From the NCBI GenBank assembly GCA_036308645.1, contig JAXJVH010000005.1, positions 21,829 to 85,828 on the forward strand: 64,000 bases of DNA, given 5' to 3'. Of the stretch, positions 52,598 to 61,792 are shown in pieces. Each line of letters starts with the position of its first letter. Within the stretch, counting starts at the first letter, position 1. The notes beneath the pieces were generated by a model that was not told where the DNA came from, searched no databases, and saw only the letters and a program-made list of their open reading frames with translations. The stretch comes from RUG11462 sp036308645. Its GTDB lineage: Bacteria > Bacillota > Clostridia > Oscillospirales > Acutalibacteraceae. Made by a program: the position numbers and the translations under genes.

Positions 52598-55069
52598 TCA
52601 AACTTCCAGCATGTATTCCTCTAAAGCAGCCGCAAGATGTAGCGGTAACGGAAGGATGGTTGATTGATCATATTGAATTGATAATGAGCACAAATCCTTG
52701 ATGTATTTTGTCCAAACCGAAGGATCGTCCACTAGTTGAAGTTGTAAAGGATATATTTCAATCATATCTTTTTCGGCATAATCGACAAAAGGATAATTAA
52801 AACGAGATTCTTTGAGGCTGCGGTTGTACTTTGGATCGTTTGGCTTTTGCGATATTGCCCAAAACACTTTGCCGTATTTAAAAATGCCAGAAGCTGAAGA
52901 ATAGTTCTCATCTTCGCGTTCGCTTGTGTAATAATCAGGAACCTCGGCATTGTTCCTTACGCGAAAAATACGAATACCGGTACCTGATAGTGAGATTGGA
53001 TACGATGTTTTATTGGAACCCGCATCTATCTGATCAGGCATATAATCATTTGTTACGATGTATTCACTTATGGTCTTATCGGAAATGCCTCTCCACAATG
53101 GACGAGTGTTACCATCTGAATGAATAAGAAGAACAGCTCCTTGACTTTCAGAGTCAAAACGGTTTTTCATTTCGATAAGCTTTTGTTTGGCGGGAGAAAA
53201 GCTGGCATTCACGCATAACTGCTCGAAATCTTCATTCCAAAATAACTTTGCCATCTCCAAGCACGCTTTTCGATAACTTACATTGTTCTCTTCGAAAGCA
53301 GCACATTGGACACGGGTTCTTCCGGTTGAAAGATCGTGTGATACATAGAGCGGCATAAAACGTGCCTTTTTTCTAATGTTATGTATCTGCGTGCACACAT
53401 GCATTCCGACACAAGTAACATCTTTTAACTTATATGATTTTAGCTGTTCGATATTCATTAAAGTAGTAATACCAAGCTGGCGATACAAATCATACACAGC
53501 GTGTTCTACCTTTTGATTACTAGGAGAATCTTCCTCAACAGATGCAACTACAAATTGTACTAATCTGCCAGAACGTGCAAATGCGTTTCGAATTATTAGT
53601 TTGGGGTCTCTATCATCTTTATATTCGTCAGCATCAGCACCGGGAATAATACAAATGCAGGCAACAACATCATCTGTTTCTCCAAGATATTCTTTTATCT
53701 CATCACATCTTTGAATTTTGTCATATTTATTGACTGGGATAGCAATATCGCCAATTTCTTTTTGAATGATATCGACAGATAAACATGAGTCACTATTCTG
53801 ATCACCAAAATCGCACATAATCTTATTGCTGATTGCAGTTAATAAGGTCTGATGAGAAGGATTGTTTAACACTCCATACAACTCAAAACATATTTTATTT
53901 GTCTCTGTGCATGATACAACCCATTTTCTAAAATCTTCTCTTGTTTCATATTCGTTCGGTGACTTGTAGCAATCAAGTCTCTGCCTGGTGGAAATTCTAT
54001 CAGGTACATTGGGCTTATCTACAATATCTCCCAAAAGTGTAAAAATCTCTTCATATGATTCTGCTTTGTCTTTGACAGGAACGCCGGTACCAATATAGGA
54101 TTTCGCAAACCCATCCATACCATTTGTGTAAGGAAGCATATAGTTATTATTTCCACTCTCAATAATATCCCATAAATCATCGACTACTGGGAGGAGTTCG
54201 TATCCGTATAGGTTATAGCATTCTCTATCTTGACATTTCCAGTCCAAAGATTTCGTTTCATAACTATATTGAATTGGAATTTGGCAAATTTTATCATCTG
54301 AGACTCGTATATGTCCTATGATAGCATTTTTAAGGAAAGGTGATTTTGTCCTGTTTTTTCTGCCATATATCCATCTGCGCATACTTATATCGCAAAGTAA
54401 AAGAGCTTCTCGCTGGGGTGGAGTTGTCTGCACCGAAAATTTGAACACAAAAGAATACTTGTGTCCGTGGTTAGGCTCCATAATAATGTTACTTATCAAT
54501 TCATTTTTTGCTGCATACGATAAATGTATTTGATTTCCGTTGATTTCTATATCTTGTCCTACAAGATTATTTACAACAATTAAAGGTATTGCCTGGTATG
54601 CTTCATCACTTATACGTCCGTCCGGCATCGATAAGAGCACGTCTTTTTCTGTCAGTAAAGGATAAAAATCATCTACTTTCATCTCAGAACAAAGATCCTT
54701 TGCCATAGGTATTGCAAAAGGATTTACTTTACTCGCGGAAATATAAGTTGCGGCGATCCAAACACGAATGATTTCAAAAAGGATATTTATTCTTTTTTCG
54801 TCAAAAGGCATAGTGGAAGCAAGCCATTGGCTATCATCACTATACTCTTTAAGAGGAGACATAGATACGATGCCCTCCATCCATGAATCGACTAGTTTTT
54901 GCAAAGCGTGCGTTGGCAATCCATATTCGCTTTTAAACTTTGGATTATTAACTTTGGTTATTTTAAGAAGTTCCTCTTTCCAAGAAGAAGGAAAACCGAG
55001 ATAATAGATTGTTCTGATTTGATTGGCTTTTATTCTATATGCCATAGGGAAAATAGGTTTACCTGCCAT
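52598..55069 (-). CDS. pPIWI-RE Argonaute-related protein
   Basis: The 823-residue protein has the features of the pPIWI-RE family, a PIWI-containing clade described by comparative genomics as the core of a three-gene island. The MID-like motif is DPKLIIRNAFARSGRLVQF (about residues 488-506). The PIWI/RNase H part (about 550-820) has GTGIRIFRVRNNAEVPDYY (about 696-714), YAEKDMIEIYPLQLQL (about 764-779) and the C-terminal LPLPLHLAAALEEYML (about 806-821). The strand that should carry the first catalytic Asp reads VGMHVCTQ, so nuclease activity is doubtful. I chose ATG 55069 (MAGKPIF) with AAGGAG; it overlaps the helicase end by 11 bases. It would be guided by nucleic acid with the helicase and REase as partners; this is inferred. 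Confidence 0.88.
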   Translation of the reverse strand: MAGKPIFPMAYRIKANQIRTIYYLGFPSSWKEELLKITKVNNPKFKSEYGLPTHALQKLVDSWMEGIVSMSPLKEYSDDSQWLASTMPFDEKRINILFEIIRVWIAATYISASKVNPFAIPMAKDLCSEMKVDDFYPLLTEKDVLLSMPDGRISDEAYQAIPLIVVNNLVGQDIEINGNQIHLSYAAKNELISNIIMEPNHGHKYSFVFKFSVQTTPPQREALLLCDISMRRWIYGRKNRTKSPFLKNAIIGHIRVSDDKICQIPIQYSYETKSLDWKCQDRECYNLYGYELLPVVDDLWDIIESGNNNYMLPYTNGMDGFAKSYIGTGVPVKDKAESYEEIFTLLGDIVDKPNVPDRISTRQRLDCYKSPNEYETREDFRKWVVSCTETNKICFELYGVLNNPSHQTLLTAISNKIMCDFGDQNSDSCLSVDIIQKEIGDIAIPVNKYDKIQRCDEIKEYLGETDDVVACICIIPGADADEYKDDRDPKLIIRNAFARSGRLVQFVVASVEEDSPSNQKVEHAVYDLYRQLGITTLMNIEQLKSYKLKDVTCVGMHVCTQIHNIRKKARFMPLYVSHDLSTGRTRVQCAAFEENNVSYRKACLEMAKLFWNEDFEQLCVNASFSPAKQKLIEMKNRFDSESQGAVLLIHSDGNTRPLWRGISDKTISEYIVTNDYMPDQIDAGSNKTSYPISLSGTGIRIFRVRNNAEVPDYYTSEREDENYSSASGIFKYGKVFWAISQKPNDPKYNRSLKESRFNYPFVDYAEKDMIEIYPLQLQLVDDPSVWTKYIKDLCSLSIQYDQSTILPLPLHLAAALEEYMLEV

Positions 55070-58000
55070 AATTAACTCCTTTCTTAAATGCATCGTAAAA
55101 AGGTTTGTAAAGTGTGTTTGCAATTTCGCAACTTGTTTCTGTTTGCATCATGTTATCGAGGTATGTGCCAAGCTCTGTGAGACAATCGAAACCACGTTCT
55201 GTATCGGGGGCTTTTCTAAAAGCACCATCTGTAAAATAAACATGTGGTGCAGGCTTACTGGTATCTGTAACACGTGCAAGACGTCCAAATATCTGCAGAA
55301 TCAAGATAAACAGTGTTGATACTATGTCTTTTTTATCATCATCTGAAAGATTATCTAAACCATAGTTGCCGCTTCGTGTAACAATACTCCACCTCTTTGA
55401 CGCTTCTTGGCGCATACGCATATTATATTCCCATATAGATTCGCTAGGATTTCTTTTGCAGTGGGCCTCCATATATCCATTCAATTTACTTCCTTTTTCC
55501 TGTACATCATCAGGCACAGACATAGGACGAACAAAGAAGAAAACTGCCCCCAACGCAGAGTGACCTGTCTCATCAACGATGTTGTGTCCTCGCTCGATGG
55601 CCATTGCAGGAGCTATTAAGATTTCTGCAGACATTGAAGCAAACCGACTTACTTCACCTCGACGAATTACACCTTCAGAATCATCGGTAGTCGTAGCATC
55701 GGAAATCATGCGATACACTCTGGCAGAACACTGCTTTTTATGTAATGTATTTACAAGTGTTTCTTGAACGATAGTTGCTTGTTCATAACTGTTTACAATT
55801 ATTAGAATTTTTCCAGCATTGCGATTATATTCCTCAATGATATCACTTGCTGATTTTTCTGTAACTTTCTTAAGCATTTCTATCCGCATTTCACCTGATC
55901 CGGATACTCTTTCCGAAAAACCGGATTCATAAAACTTCGTTTTGGATAAAAATTCGCGTTTGTCAGAATCTGCTTCTAATATATAGTCTACAGGACGGTT
56001 AATGTGATACTCATATGAACCTTCAGCCCAACTGGAGCCGGAAAGCATAATAACATGAGGTCCGATCGCTTTTCCGCTTTCATCTAATCGCAAATATGGG
56101 AGGTCTTTCATTAAACTACGACCGAATGCAAACTGTCTGAATAGAATAATATCTCCTTGTTCATTCTTTTTCATACCGAACAAATTACCACATAGTGCGG
56201 AAGGCAGATACTTTTGTTGATCTTGAAAGCGTGTTTGAAGGAATCCAAATATTTCATTTTGACCATATGAGGTTTCGTGACAAGCAGCATAAGCATCACT
56301 CAATTTTCTAATAAAGTGGTCAAAGAATATCAGGCAAATAACAAGCTTAATGCGCGCATCCTGCACAGCTATCATCTTGGTGTTCATTTTAGTGCGATCA
56401 AATACAGATTTTTCTTCATCAATCCATCTTTCGTACAATGTATTAAATAAACGAAAATCAGTTTCCATACAGGATGTATTAAGTGCTTCACGCAGAGTAT
56501 TACTCAAATTTGGATTATCGTTTTCATTGTCTATTAAAGCATAGAGATCATGGTATATCTTATTGGGAATACTGTAACGCTCGTCTTTTTTCAGGTCATC
56601 TAAAAGAGTCAACGCAGAAAACGGTTCGCCTGCAGATAACTTATTCCATTTACCGAGATTCCAATTGAGTGCTTTTGTAAGGCAACTCATCACCCCGGTC
56701 GTTCTCAACTGTAATTCGCTATATTCTTGACTAGCTCGATTCTTTTCACGTTCGAAACCAGACATATTCATATAGCGAGCACAATCGTTAGCACTTTCTT
56801 TAATATAGTGATTAAAGCTTGTTTCCGGCATAAACAACTGGTCCAATGTTTTTTGTACGCGGTCGCTCTCATCAAAAATCACTATGTCGAAATTTCTTAA
56901 CGCTACATCAAGGAAAGGCTCGCGATTCTTACCTACTCGAGAAACAGCAAAACCAGCCACAGAAGTGAGAACTACAGATGTGGTATAACAGTCACGTAAC
57001 ATTTTTGCACCAGGACAGACATTAAAATAAGGGCAAAGAAAAGTTTTGTTTTTTCCTGGCTCTTTTAAGGAAAAACAAGGCTCTTTTCCATACGCAAGGC
57101 TAGCTTCGTCGCCATCGTTCATGCCATCAATAAGACAAGCATTTGTTAAATATTGAGATAATGATGCGGGAAGACAATTCTTGTTTGGTTCTGCGATTTG
57201 ATTGATATATTTTAATCTTTCGCTTCGTCCAACAAGCGGAGAACAGTTTACGGATAACTTATCGAGATACCTCCAAAGATTAAACACCTCTGCTACGGTA
57301 TCTAACACAATGACAATTCGTTTGCCGTTTTTGTTTGCCCAATATGCTAATACCTTAATGAGAGTTGATTTACCAGATCCAACCATACCGACAATATTTA
57401 TGGTTTGCGATATGGTGAATTTATCACATAAGGATACCTTGCCATTTTCTACGGCTTTAATTGCATTGCTTCGTAGAGTTTCATAGCAATAATCGGTGGG
57501 ATCTATGCTTCTCATTTCTTTGGCACATTCTAAAAGCTCAGAAATAGAAATGACAATTGGATTTATGTCTCTGTTATTGATTGGCGCTTCAGGTTCGACT
57601 GATACTAATGTGTTTTCCGAAAAAGAAACTTTAATTCTTTCTGATTTTTCAAAATCCTCTTTTGTTGTGGTGTAGTAACAGTACGTGCCTTCGCTTGCCA
57701 TCGGATATTCTTCTTTGCGAACATCTGGCAAGAGCCAATGCTTTTCCCATTCTTTTATGCGTTCTTCGTAAGAAAGCGGTATTTTCTCCTCGTTTACCAT
57801 TAATATCGTTTTGTCGGTTTCGCATTTGAACGTAAATGCTCTAAATCCGTTATAGACATTAGAACGATATTCGTCTAAATCATCCTGCCAATACTTTCGG
57901 GAACGGTAACAACCTAACGTATATCGAGCAAGTTGTAATTGATGGTCTGCCATAGTCCCGTTTTCTATTCCAATGAGCTGATATTGTGAAAAGAGGAGGT

Positions 58001-58148
58001 ATGCTTTTTCAGGCTCTGGAGTATTGGCATGTGTAAGCAATAAATATAACACAGCCTCTATATTAGCAAATCTATCAATAGACATCATGTCATCGTTGAA
58101 ATACACCTGCAATGGTGCATAATACATTTTCGCGTCTTTTTTACCCAT
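55059..58148 (-). CDS. DinG/XPD-like helicase of the pPIWI-RE cassette
   Basis: The 1029-residue superfamily 2 helicase has a 240-residue N-terminal region of its own, Walker A VGMVGSGKSTLIK (about 253-265), a Walker B DESD in FDIVIFDESDR (about 420-430) and motif VI ILQIFGRLARV (about 950-960). Between motifs I and II a cysteine group (positions about 338, 358, 372, 378 and 387; FLCPYFNVCPG) resembles the Fe-S cluster of DinG/XPD helicases. It overlaps the REase gene by 8 bases and the pPIWI-RE gene by 11. The likely role is unwinding target DNA or R-loops for the PIWI protein. Confidence 0.87.
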   Translation of the reverse strand: MGKKDAKMYYAPLQVYFNDDMMSIDRFANIEAVLYLLLTHANTPEPEKAYLLFSQYQLIGIENGTMADHQLQLARYTLGCYRSRKYWQDDLDEYRSNVYNGFRAFTFKCETDKTILMVNEEKIPLSYEERIKEWEKHWLLPDVRKEEYPMASEGTYCYYTTTKEDFEKSERIKVSFSENTLVSVEPEAPINNRDINPIVISISELLECAKEMRSIDPTDYCYETLRSNAIKAVENGKVSLCDKFTISQTINIVGMVGSGKSTLIKVLAYWANKNGKRIVIVLDTVAEVFNLWRYLDKLSVNCSPLVGRSERLKYINQIAEPNKNCLPASLSQYLTNACLIDGMNDGDEASLAYGKEPCFSLKEPGKNKTFLCPYFNVCPGAKMLRDCYTTSVVLTSVAGFAVSRVGKNREPFLDVALRNFDIVIFDESDRVQKTLDQLFMPETSFNHYIKESANDCARYMNMSGFEREKNRASQEYSELQLRTTGVMSCLTKALNWNLGKWNKLSAGEPFSALTLLDDLKKDERYSIPNKIYHDLYALIDNENDNPNLSNTLREALNTSCMETDFRLFNTLYERWIDEEKSVFDRTKMNTKMIAVQDARIKLVICLIFFDHFIRKLSDAYAACHETSYGQNEIFGFLQTRFQDQQKYLPSALCGNLFGMKKNEQGDIILFRQFAFGRSLMKDLPYLRLDESGKAIGPHVIMLSGSSWAEGSYEYHINRPVDYILEADSDKREFLSKTKFYESGFSERVSGSGEMRIEMLKKVTEKSASDIIEEYNRNAGKILIIVNSYEQATIVQETLVNTLHKKQCSARVYRMISDATTTDDSEGVIRRGEVSRFASMSAEILIAPAMAIERGHNIVDETGHSALGAVFFFVRPMSVPDDVQEKGSKLNGYMEAHCKRNPSESIWEYNMRMRQEASKRWSIVTRSGNYGLDNLSDDDKKDIVSTLFILILQIFGRLARVTDTSKPAPHVYFTDGAFRKAPDTERGFDCLTELGTYLDNMMQTETSCEIANTLYKPFYDAFKKGVNYGR

Positions 58149-59271
58149 TTATTTCACCAACCTTTTGATTTATCTTCCTTTTTATTGCGGCCAATGTAAC
58201 ACATTTTACATTAGGCTGTTTCGTTAAAACTTTGTTTACCACTGAAGTGTAGTTGCTTTTATTAGATGCATATTCCGTTGGAACAACATAATACCCAGAC
58301 TTATAATTGCCAGTTGGAAATCCGCCGTCGTTTTTTATTTTTGCGCACAATGACATTGGGTTACGATAAGCTTTCGCATCGAGTTCCCATATTTCGCCGT
58401 CATTAAAACGAATTTCTATGTCAAATCGATCCTTTTGCGGCCACAAGGCGTATTCGAGCTTTTTCTTTTCACAAAACTTGGCTATTTCCATTTCAAGTTT
58501 GCCGGGTTGCGCAAAATATCTCATAATTCCTTTCTTGAGTCTGTAAACCGGCTTCGTGGATGCGTCAATTTTCATCTCATCCGTAATTGCGGGCATATGT
58601 TCTAAGCAATGCTCCGAAACACACGAATAGCCATAAATACCTTCAGTCATTGTCCATCCACAAGCCGCGCATGTTGTATAGGTTCCTTCAAATAATTCGT
58701 ATGCAAGATTAAAAGCTTCTTTGGCATTGGCATTGTCTGCGTATTCCATTAAGAAAGCACGACGATCTTCTACTGTGATAATAGGATTTTGTATTATATA
58801 TTTTCTAACCTTGCAGTAATCATCTTGGGATAGCTGAATAATTTTTTCATAAAGGGCACGTTCATCAGTTCCTTCAATGATATTAATTTCTTGAGTGCTA
58901 AGGAATTCAATACATTCTTCCGTGGCGGTGTAAACGTCGTTTTTACCGCGACGATATGCAAAGGGTCCATAAGCATAAAAGGGCTGTAAAGTTATCTCAT
59001 ACTGTACAAGAGCCGCTTGATCCCAATCATCAAACCATTCGCAGATAGGCTTGCTTATATATTGAGTTAGAAAGGAACTTTCGTCTGCGTACTTAAAAGT
59101 GCTTTCTCCAAGGTGTCCCATATCCAGGCACGCAGCCAAAAACATATTGATTCCCCTCTGTAGGTTTTTGCTGTATGGATATCGATTCGGTGATTCCTTA
59201 AGAAATTTTTCCTTTTCAACTAATCCACTTGCTATGAAAGCAAAGGCTTTTTGTAAATGTACAACGTTCAT
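58141..59271 (-). CDS. Zinc-ribbon restriction-endonuclease-like protein of the pPIWI-RE cassette
   Basis: First gene of the cassette. The 376-residue protein has a helical N-terminal half, a zinc ribbon CAACGW..CVSEHC (Cys at about 201, 204, 217, 222), and a C-terminal PD-(D/E)xK-type nuclease core. In that core FDIEI supplies Asp at about 284 and ELDAKAY the E-x-D-x-K at about 296-300. This combination is the REase partner of pPIWI-RE islands. I chose ATG 59271 with a GGAGG site; a longer frame starts in IS-derived sequence. The insertion sequence upstream ends about 20 bases before this start, so the original promoter has been cut off. Confidence 0.85.
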   Translation of the reverse strand: MNVVHLQKAFAFIASGLVEKEKFLKESPNRYPYSKNLQRGINMFLAACLDMGHLGESTFKYADESSFLTQYISKPICEWFDDWDQAALVQYEITLQPFYAYGPFAYRRGKNDVYTATEECIEFLSTQEINIIEGTDERALYEKIIQLSQDDYCKVRKYIIQNPIITVEDRRAFLMEYADNANAKEAFNLAYELFEGTYTTCAACGWTMTEGIYGYSCVSEHCLEHMPAITDEMKIDASTKPVYRLKKGIMRYFAQPGKLEMEIAKFCEKKKLEYALWPQKDRFDIEIRFNDGEIWELDAKAYRNPMSLCAKIKNDGGFPTGNYKSGYYVVPTEYASNKSNYTSVVNKVLTKQPNVKCVTLAAIKRKINQKVGEING

Positions 59272-59284
59272 AACAACCTCCAGT

Positions 59285-60005
59285 AAAATAATTATCACAC
59301 CGGCAAAGCCGGTGGTTTTATAACAGCCCTTAAGGGCATTATACTAGCACACCTCTAAAGAGGTATCGCAGGAGCTAAAGCTACCTACCGCATTAGCTTC
59401 TGCTTTTTATTTTATATTTTTAAATGGGTCTTCCCATTCTTTGAATGATAATTGCTCGTATATAATATCCTCTTTTTCCTGATCTCGTATATACTTTGCT
59501 ATTCCATTCTTGTTTCCTCCTACTGTACTTACATAATATCCTCTACACCAAAAATGTCTATTTCCATATTTGTATTTTAAATTTGAATATCTTTCAAATA
59601 TTATCATAGTGCTTTTGCCTTTTAAATATCCCATAAAATCACTTACTCTTTGATTTGGCGGAATTTCTACTAACATATGTATATGGTCTGCCATTGCGTG
59701 AGCTTCGATTATTCCCACGTGTTTGCGCTCACACAATTCTCTTAGTATTGCTCCTATATCTTTTTTAAGTTTACCATATATTGCTTTCCTTCGATACTTT
59801 GGCGCAAACACTATGTGATATTGACATTTCCAACTTGTATGTGATAAACTATATGTGTCATTAGTTTTGTTTTTCATCTAATGTCCTCCGTTCTGTTAAG
59901 TTAATGCGGTTGGTAGCCACTTATACTCTAACAAAACGGAGTTATTTTTTCAATATACTGACACTAAAGTCCGTCCATTCCACCTGCATAGCAGGTGGTT
60001 TATTT
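59285..60005 (-). mobile_element. IS200/IS605-family element (tnpA only)
   Basis: About 720 bases with a single tnpA gene. The ends are subterminal hairpins rather than inverted repeats: CACCGGC-AAA-GCCGGTG at 59298-59314 and CCACCTGC-ATA-GCAGGTGG at 59980-59998, both followed by GTTT on the plus strand. A series of further palindromes (59326-59337, 59351-59364) lies between tnpA and the right end. No tnpB is present. The borders are estimates. Confidence 0.85.
59407..59877 (-). CDS. tnpA: IS200/IS605-family Y1 transposase TnpA
   Basis: The 156-residue protein is a HUH-type single-strand transposase. The metal-binding HUH pair is in MADHIHMLVEIPP (about residues 63-75), and the catalytic Tyr is in WCRGYYVSTVGG (about 118-129). 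Its start CQYHIVFAPKYRRK is typical of the family. Length is normal and nothing is broken, so it may be active. It is codirectional with the pPIWI-RE genes downstream, so read-through could now drive them. Confidence 0.95.
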   Translation of the reverse strand: MKNKTNDTYSLSHTSWKCQYHIVFAPKYRRKAIYGKLKKDIGAILRELCERKHVGIIEAHAMADHIHMLVEIPPNQRVSDFMGYLKGKSTMIIFERYSNLKYKYGNRHFWCRGYYVSTVGGNKNGIAKYIRDQEKEDIIYEQLSFKEWEDPFKNIK

Positions 60006-60019
60006 ATTAAGATAATAAA

Positions 60020-60050
60020 AAAGTACCTCTTGGTGTACAAGAGATACTTT
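60020..60050 (-). terminator. Terminator-like hairpin upstream of the IS
   Basis: Stem AAAGTACCTCTTG / CAAGAGATACTTT (one mismatch) with a T-run on the minus strand. With the next hairpin it blocks hip read-through into the IS and pPIWI-RE genes. Confidence 0.65.
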
Positions 60051-60250
60051 ATAATATCAAAAAGAAATAAGCACAAACATAGCGCCTATATCGATAATTC
60101 TATTTTTCTCGTGTACACACATATTATACTACAAACAAATTCATTTGTCAATACTTCTGTATAAGGGTTAAATTATTTTTCGTAATATAAACAACATCCG
60201 CCACCGTGCAAACGAAATAATATATAATGAATTAATATATGTATAAACAG
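60051..60250. other. Intergenic region between IS200 element and hip operon
   Basis: About 200 AT-rich bases with no gene or repeat I can support. Confidence 0.4.
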
Positions 60251-60293
60251 AAATTCGGCTAAAATGCGATTAAACTACATTTTAGCCGAATTT
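60251..60293 (-). terminator. Terminator of the hipBST operon
   Basis: Perfect 16-bp stem AAATTCGGCTAAAATG and complement, 11-base loop, directly after the hipT stop; the following T-tract is weak. Confidence 0.8.
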
Positions 60294-60294
60294 A

Positions 60295-61260
60295 TTATTT
60301 GTGCAGAACAGCTATTCTGTTTGCAATTAAGTTTTCAAGATCTTCTTTCATATCATCAGGCATATAAGACTCTCTGCACATAGCGATATATTTATCTTTA
60401 AGTTTGACGATTTTCTCAATCATCTTTTCTGCGGATTTTTCAGTAATTCCGATTGAGTCTGCAAGGAATATAAAATCTTTTCTGCGAATGTTCTGCTTTT
60501 TACCATTGATGGTCAGTGCCAATTGTTCTTTGTCGGCGGGAATAACCACGTTAGTGGAAAGCATATCGTATGCGGCAGATAAAGAGTATTTATTGCTTCC
60601 TTCGGACGTTTCAATCAGCGAAAAGTTCTTAAGATGCATATCAGAGTTGCCGACTGCAAAAGAGAAAACAATTCGAATAAATAATTCCGTTGTATCGAAA
60701 CCTTTAGTAGAAGAATGCTTTGATACAATTTTTCCGCAACGCTCATAAGAACCGCGATACTTGTCTTCGGTAAGTCTTCCATCAAGTTGACAAAAATCTT
60801 CCATAGCAAGCATTTGTCCGTTCAAACGGTCGATACGTTTCGTGATATAGGCATAAGCGTTATCTTGAGATGGTAAACGAAGCAAAGCAAACGGAACTGT
60901 TTTAATGCCACTTGCTTCTGCCATTTGCATAACAAGATATTCCATTTCGGGCAAAGCGACGTATTCTTCAGTCTGTGGTTTGAGGATATAACCCGTAGGA
61001 TAATTCACAAGAGTTAAACGCGGGTTATCTTCCTGTGATAAATGGAGTGACAACTTCTTCTGCACCCCGGGAACAGTAAACCCCTTATTTGTGTTATCAA
61101 TAGCAATTTGATTTAAGACTTCTTTTGAAACGTCAATATCGGGGAATTTTGATGTGCCGAAAAAATCATGCATACACGAAAAATGCCAACCATATATATC
61201 ACGTTCTATTTTAGTGGTAAGTGCTTTGAAAGGTTTGCCACAACATAAGCAGCGCTTCAT
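60295..61260 (-). CDS. hipT: HipT serine/threonine kinase toxin (HipBST system)
   Basis: HipT is a HipA-like kinase lacking the N-subdomain 1; the E. coli O127 homologue phosphorylates tryptophanyl-tRNA synthetase. The 321-residue protein starts with a Cys cluster (CLCC, HFSCMH). Its Gly-rich loop is TVPGVQKKLS (about residues 62-71), where the autophosphorylation positions read T-V-P rather than S-I-S. ATP lysine is near 94 (GYILKP), the catalytic loop is GNSDMHLKN (about 204-212) and the metal Asp is in YDML (about 232). The start at 61260 overlaps the hipS stop (ATGA) and has GGAGG. The target in this host is unknown. Confidence 0.93.
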   Translation of the reverse strand: MKRCLCCGKPFKALTTKIERDIYGWHFSCMHDFFGTSKFPDIDVSKEVLNQIAIDNTNKGFTVPGVQKKLSLHLSQEDNPRLTLVNYPTGYILKPQTEEYVALPEMEYLVMQMAEASGIKTVPFALLRLPSQDNAYAYITKRIDRLNGQMLAMEDFCQLDGRLTEDKYRGSYERCGKIVSKHSSTKGFDTTELFIRIVFSFAVGNSDMHLKNFSLIETSEGSNKYSLSAAYDMLSTNVVIPADKEQLALTINGKKQNIRRKDFIFLADSIGITEKSAEKMIEKIVKLKDKYIAMCRESYMPDDMKEDLENLIANRIAVLHK

Positions 61261-61586
61261 TCTCTTACCTCCTTTATTTGAACGTTGCCTATCGGGTCTT
61301 TGCAGGCGACAAGCAATAATCCAAAACGGTCTTTGCGGTCGATTTTCCAATTGTTGCTTACAACACCTAAGAGCCAACCTTCAGGAATCAATCCATCAAA
61401 GAACGAAAAAAGCGTTTTTGACGTATATTCTTCTGTTTGCATAGGCAGCGTAAGACTTACAGCAGTTGAGTTTTTATTAGCAAGATAGTCGTTGTCATAA
61501 ATAAACGAATATCCCGAATCAGTTTCCTTCAAGGTTCCTGCAAAGGTGTCCCGTACATATACATACGCTGTTCTGTATGCTTCCAT
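61257..61586 (-). CDS. hipS: HipS antitoxin (HipA N-subdomain 1-like)
   Basis: The 109-residue protein equals the N-subdomain 1 of HipA on its own: VYVRDTFAGTLKETDSGYSF, then SLTLPMQTEEY and the LFSFFDGLIPEGWLL signature (about residues 60-74). In the studied HipBST system HipS, not HipB, neutralises the kinase, while HipB strengthens that effect and binds DNA. It starts one base before the hipB stop ends (TAATG) and overlaps hipT, so all three are coupled. Confidence 0.93.
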   Translation of the reverse strand: MEAYRTAYVYVRDTFAGTLKETDSGYSFIYDNDYLANKNSTAVSLTLPMQTEEYTSKTLFSFFDGLIPEGWLLGVVSNNWKIDRKDRFGLLLVACKDPIGNVQIKEVRE

Positions 61587-61786
61587 TAGTCATCCTTCCT
61601 TCCGGGAACTGCCTTCATGTCAAACATTGAAAGAGCTTGATTCACTTTGTCCATTCGAACGGTTTCTTTGCCTTGTTCAAGCTCGCGAACAAAACGCAGA
61701 CCGAGTCCGGAACGGATTGCAAATTCTTCTTGTGTAAGTCCCATTTCTTTTCTTTTTTGTTTGATAAATTCAGCAATTGTATTCAT
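61586..61786 (-). CDS. hipB: HipB DNA-binding antitoxin/repressor
   Basis: The 66-residue protein is a Cro/C1-type helix-turn-helix (about residues 4-60; MGLTQEEFAIRSGLGLRFVRELEQGK) with a short tail. It represses the operon by binding the palindromes upstream. I chose the ATG at 61786. The -10 box ends at 61793, so the transcript should start at or within two bases of this ATG. No ribosome site is present, so the mRNA would be leaderless. Confidence 0.92.
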   Translation of the reverse strand: MNTIAEFIKQKRKEMGLTQEEFAIRSGLGLRFVRELEQGKETVRMDKVNQALSMFDMKAVPGRKDD

Positions 61787-61792
61787 AAGCGT

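Noticed and set aside
59904..60164. 86-codon plus-strand open frame
   Set aside because: It runs across the IS end hairpin and a terminator; no ribosome site.
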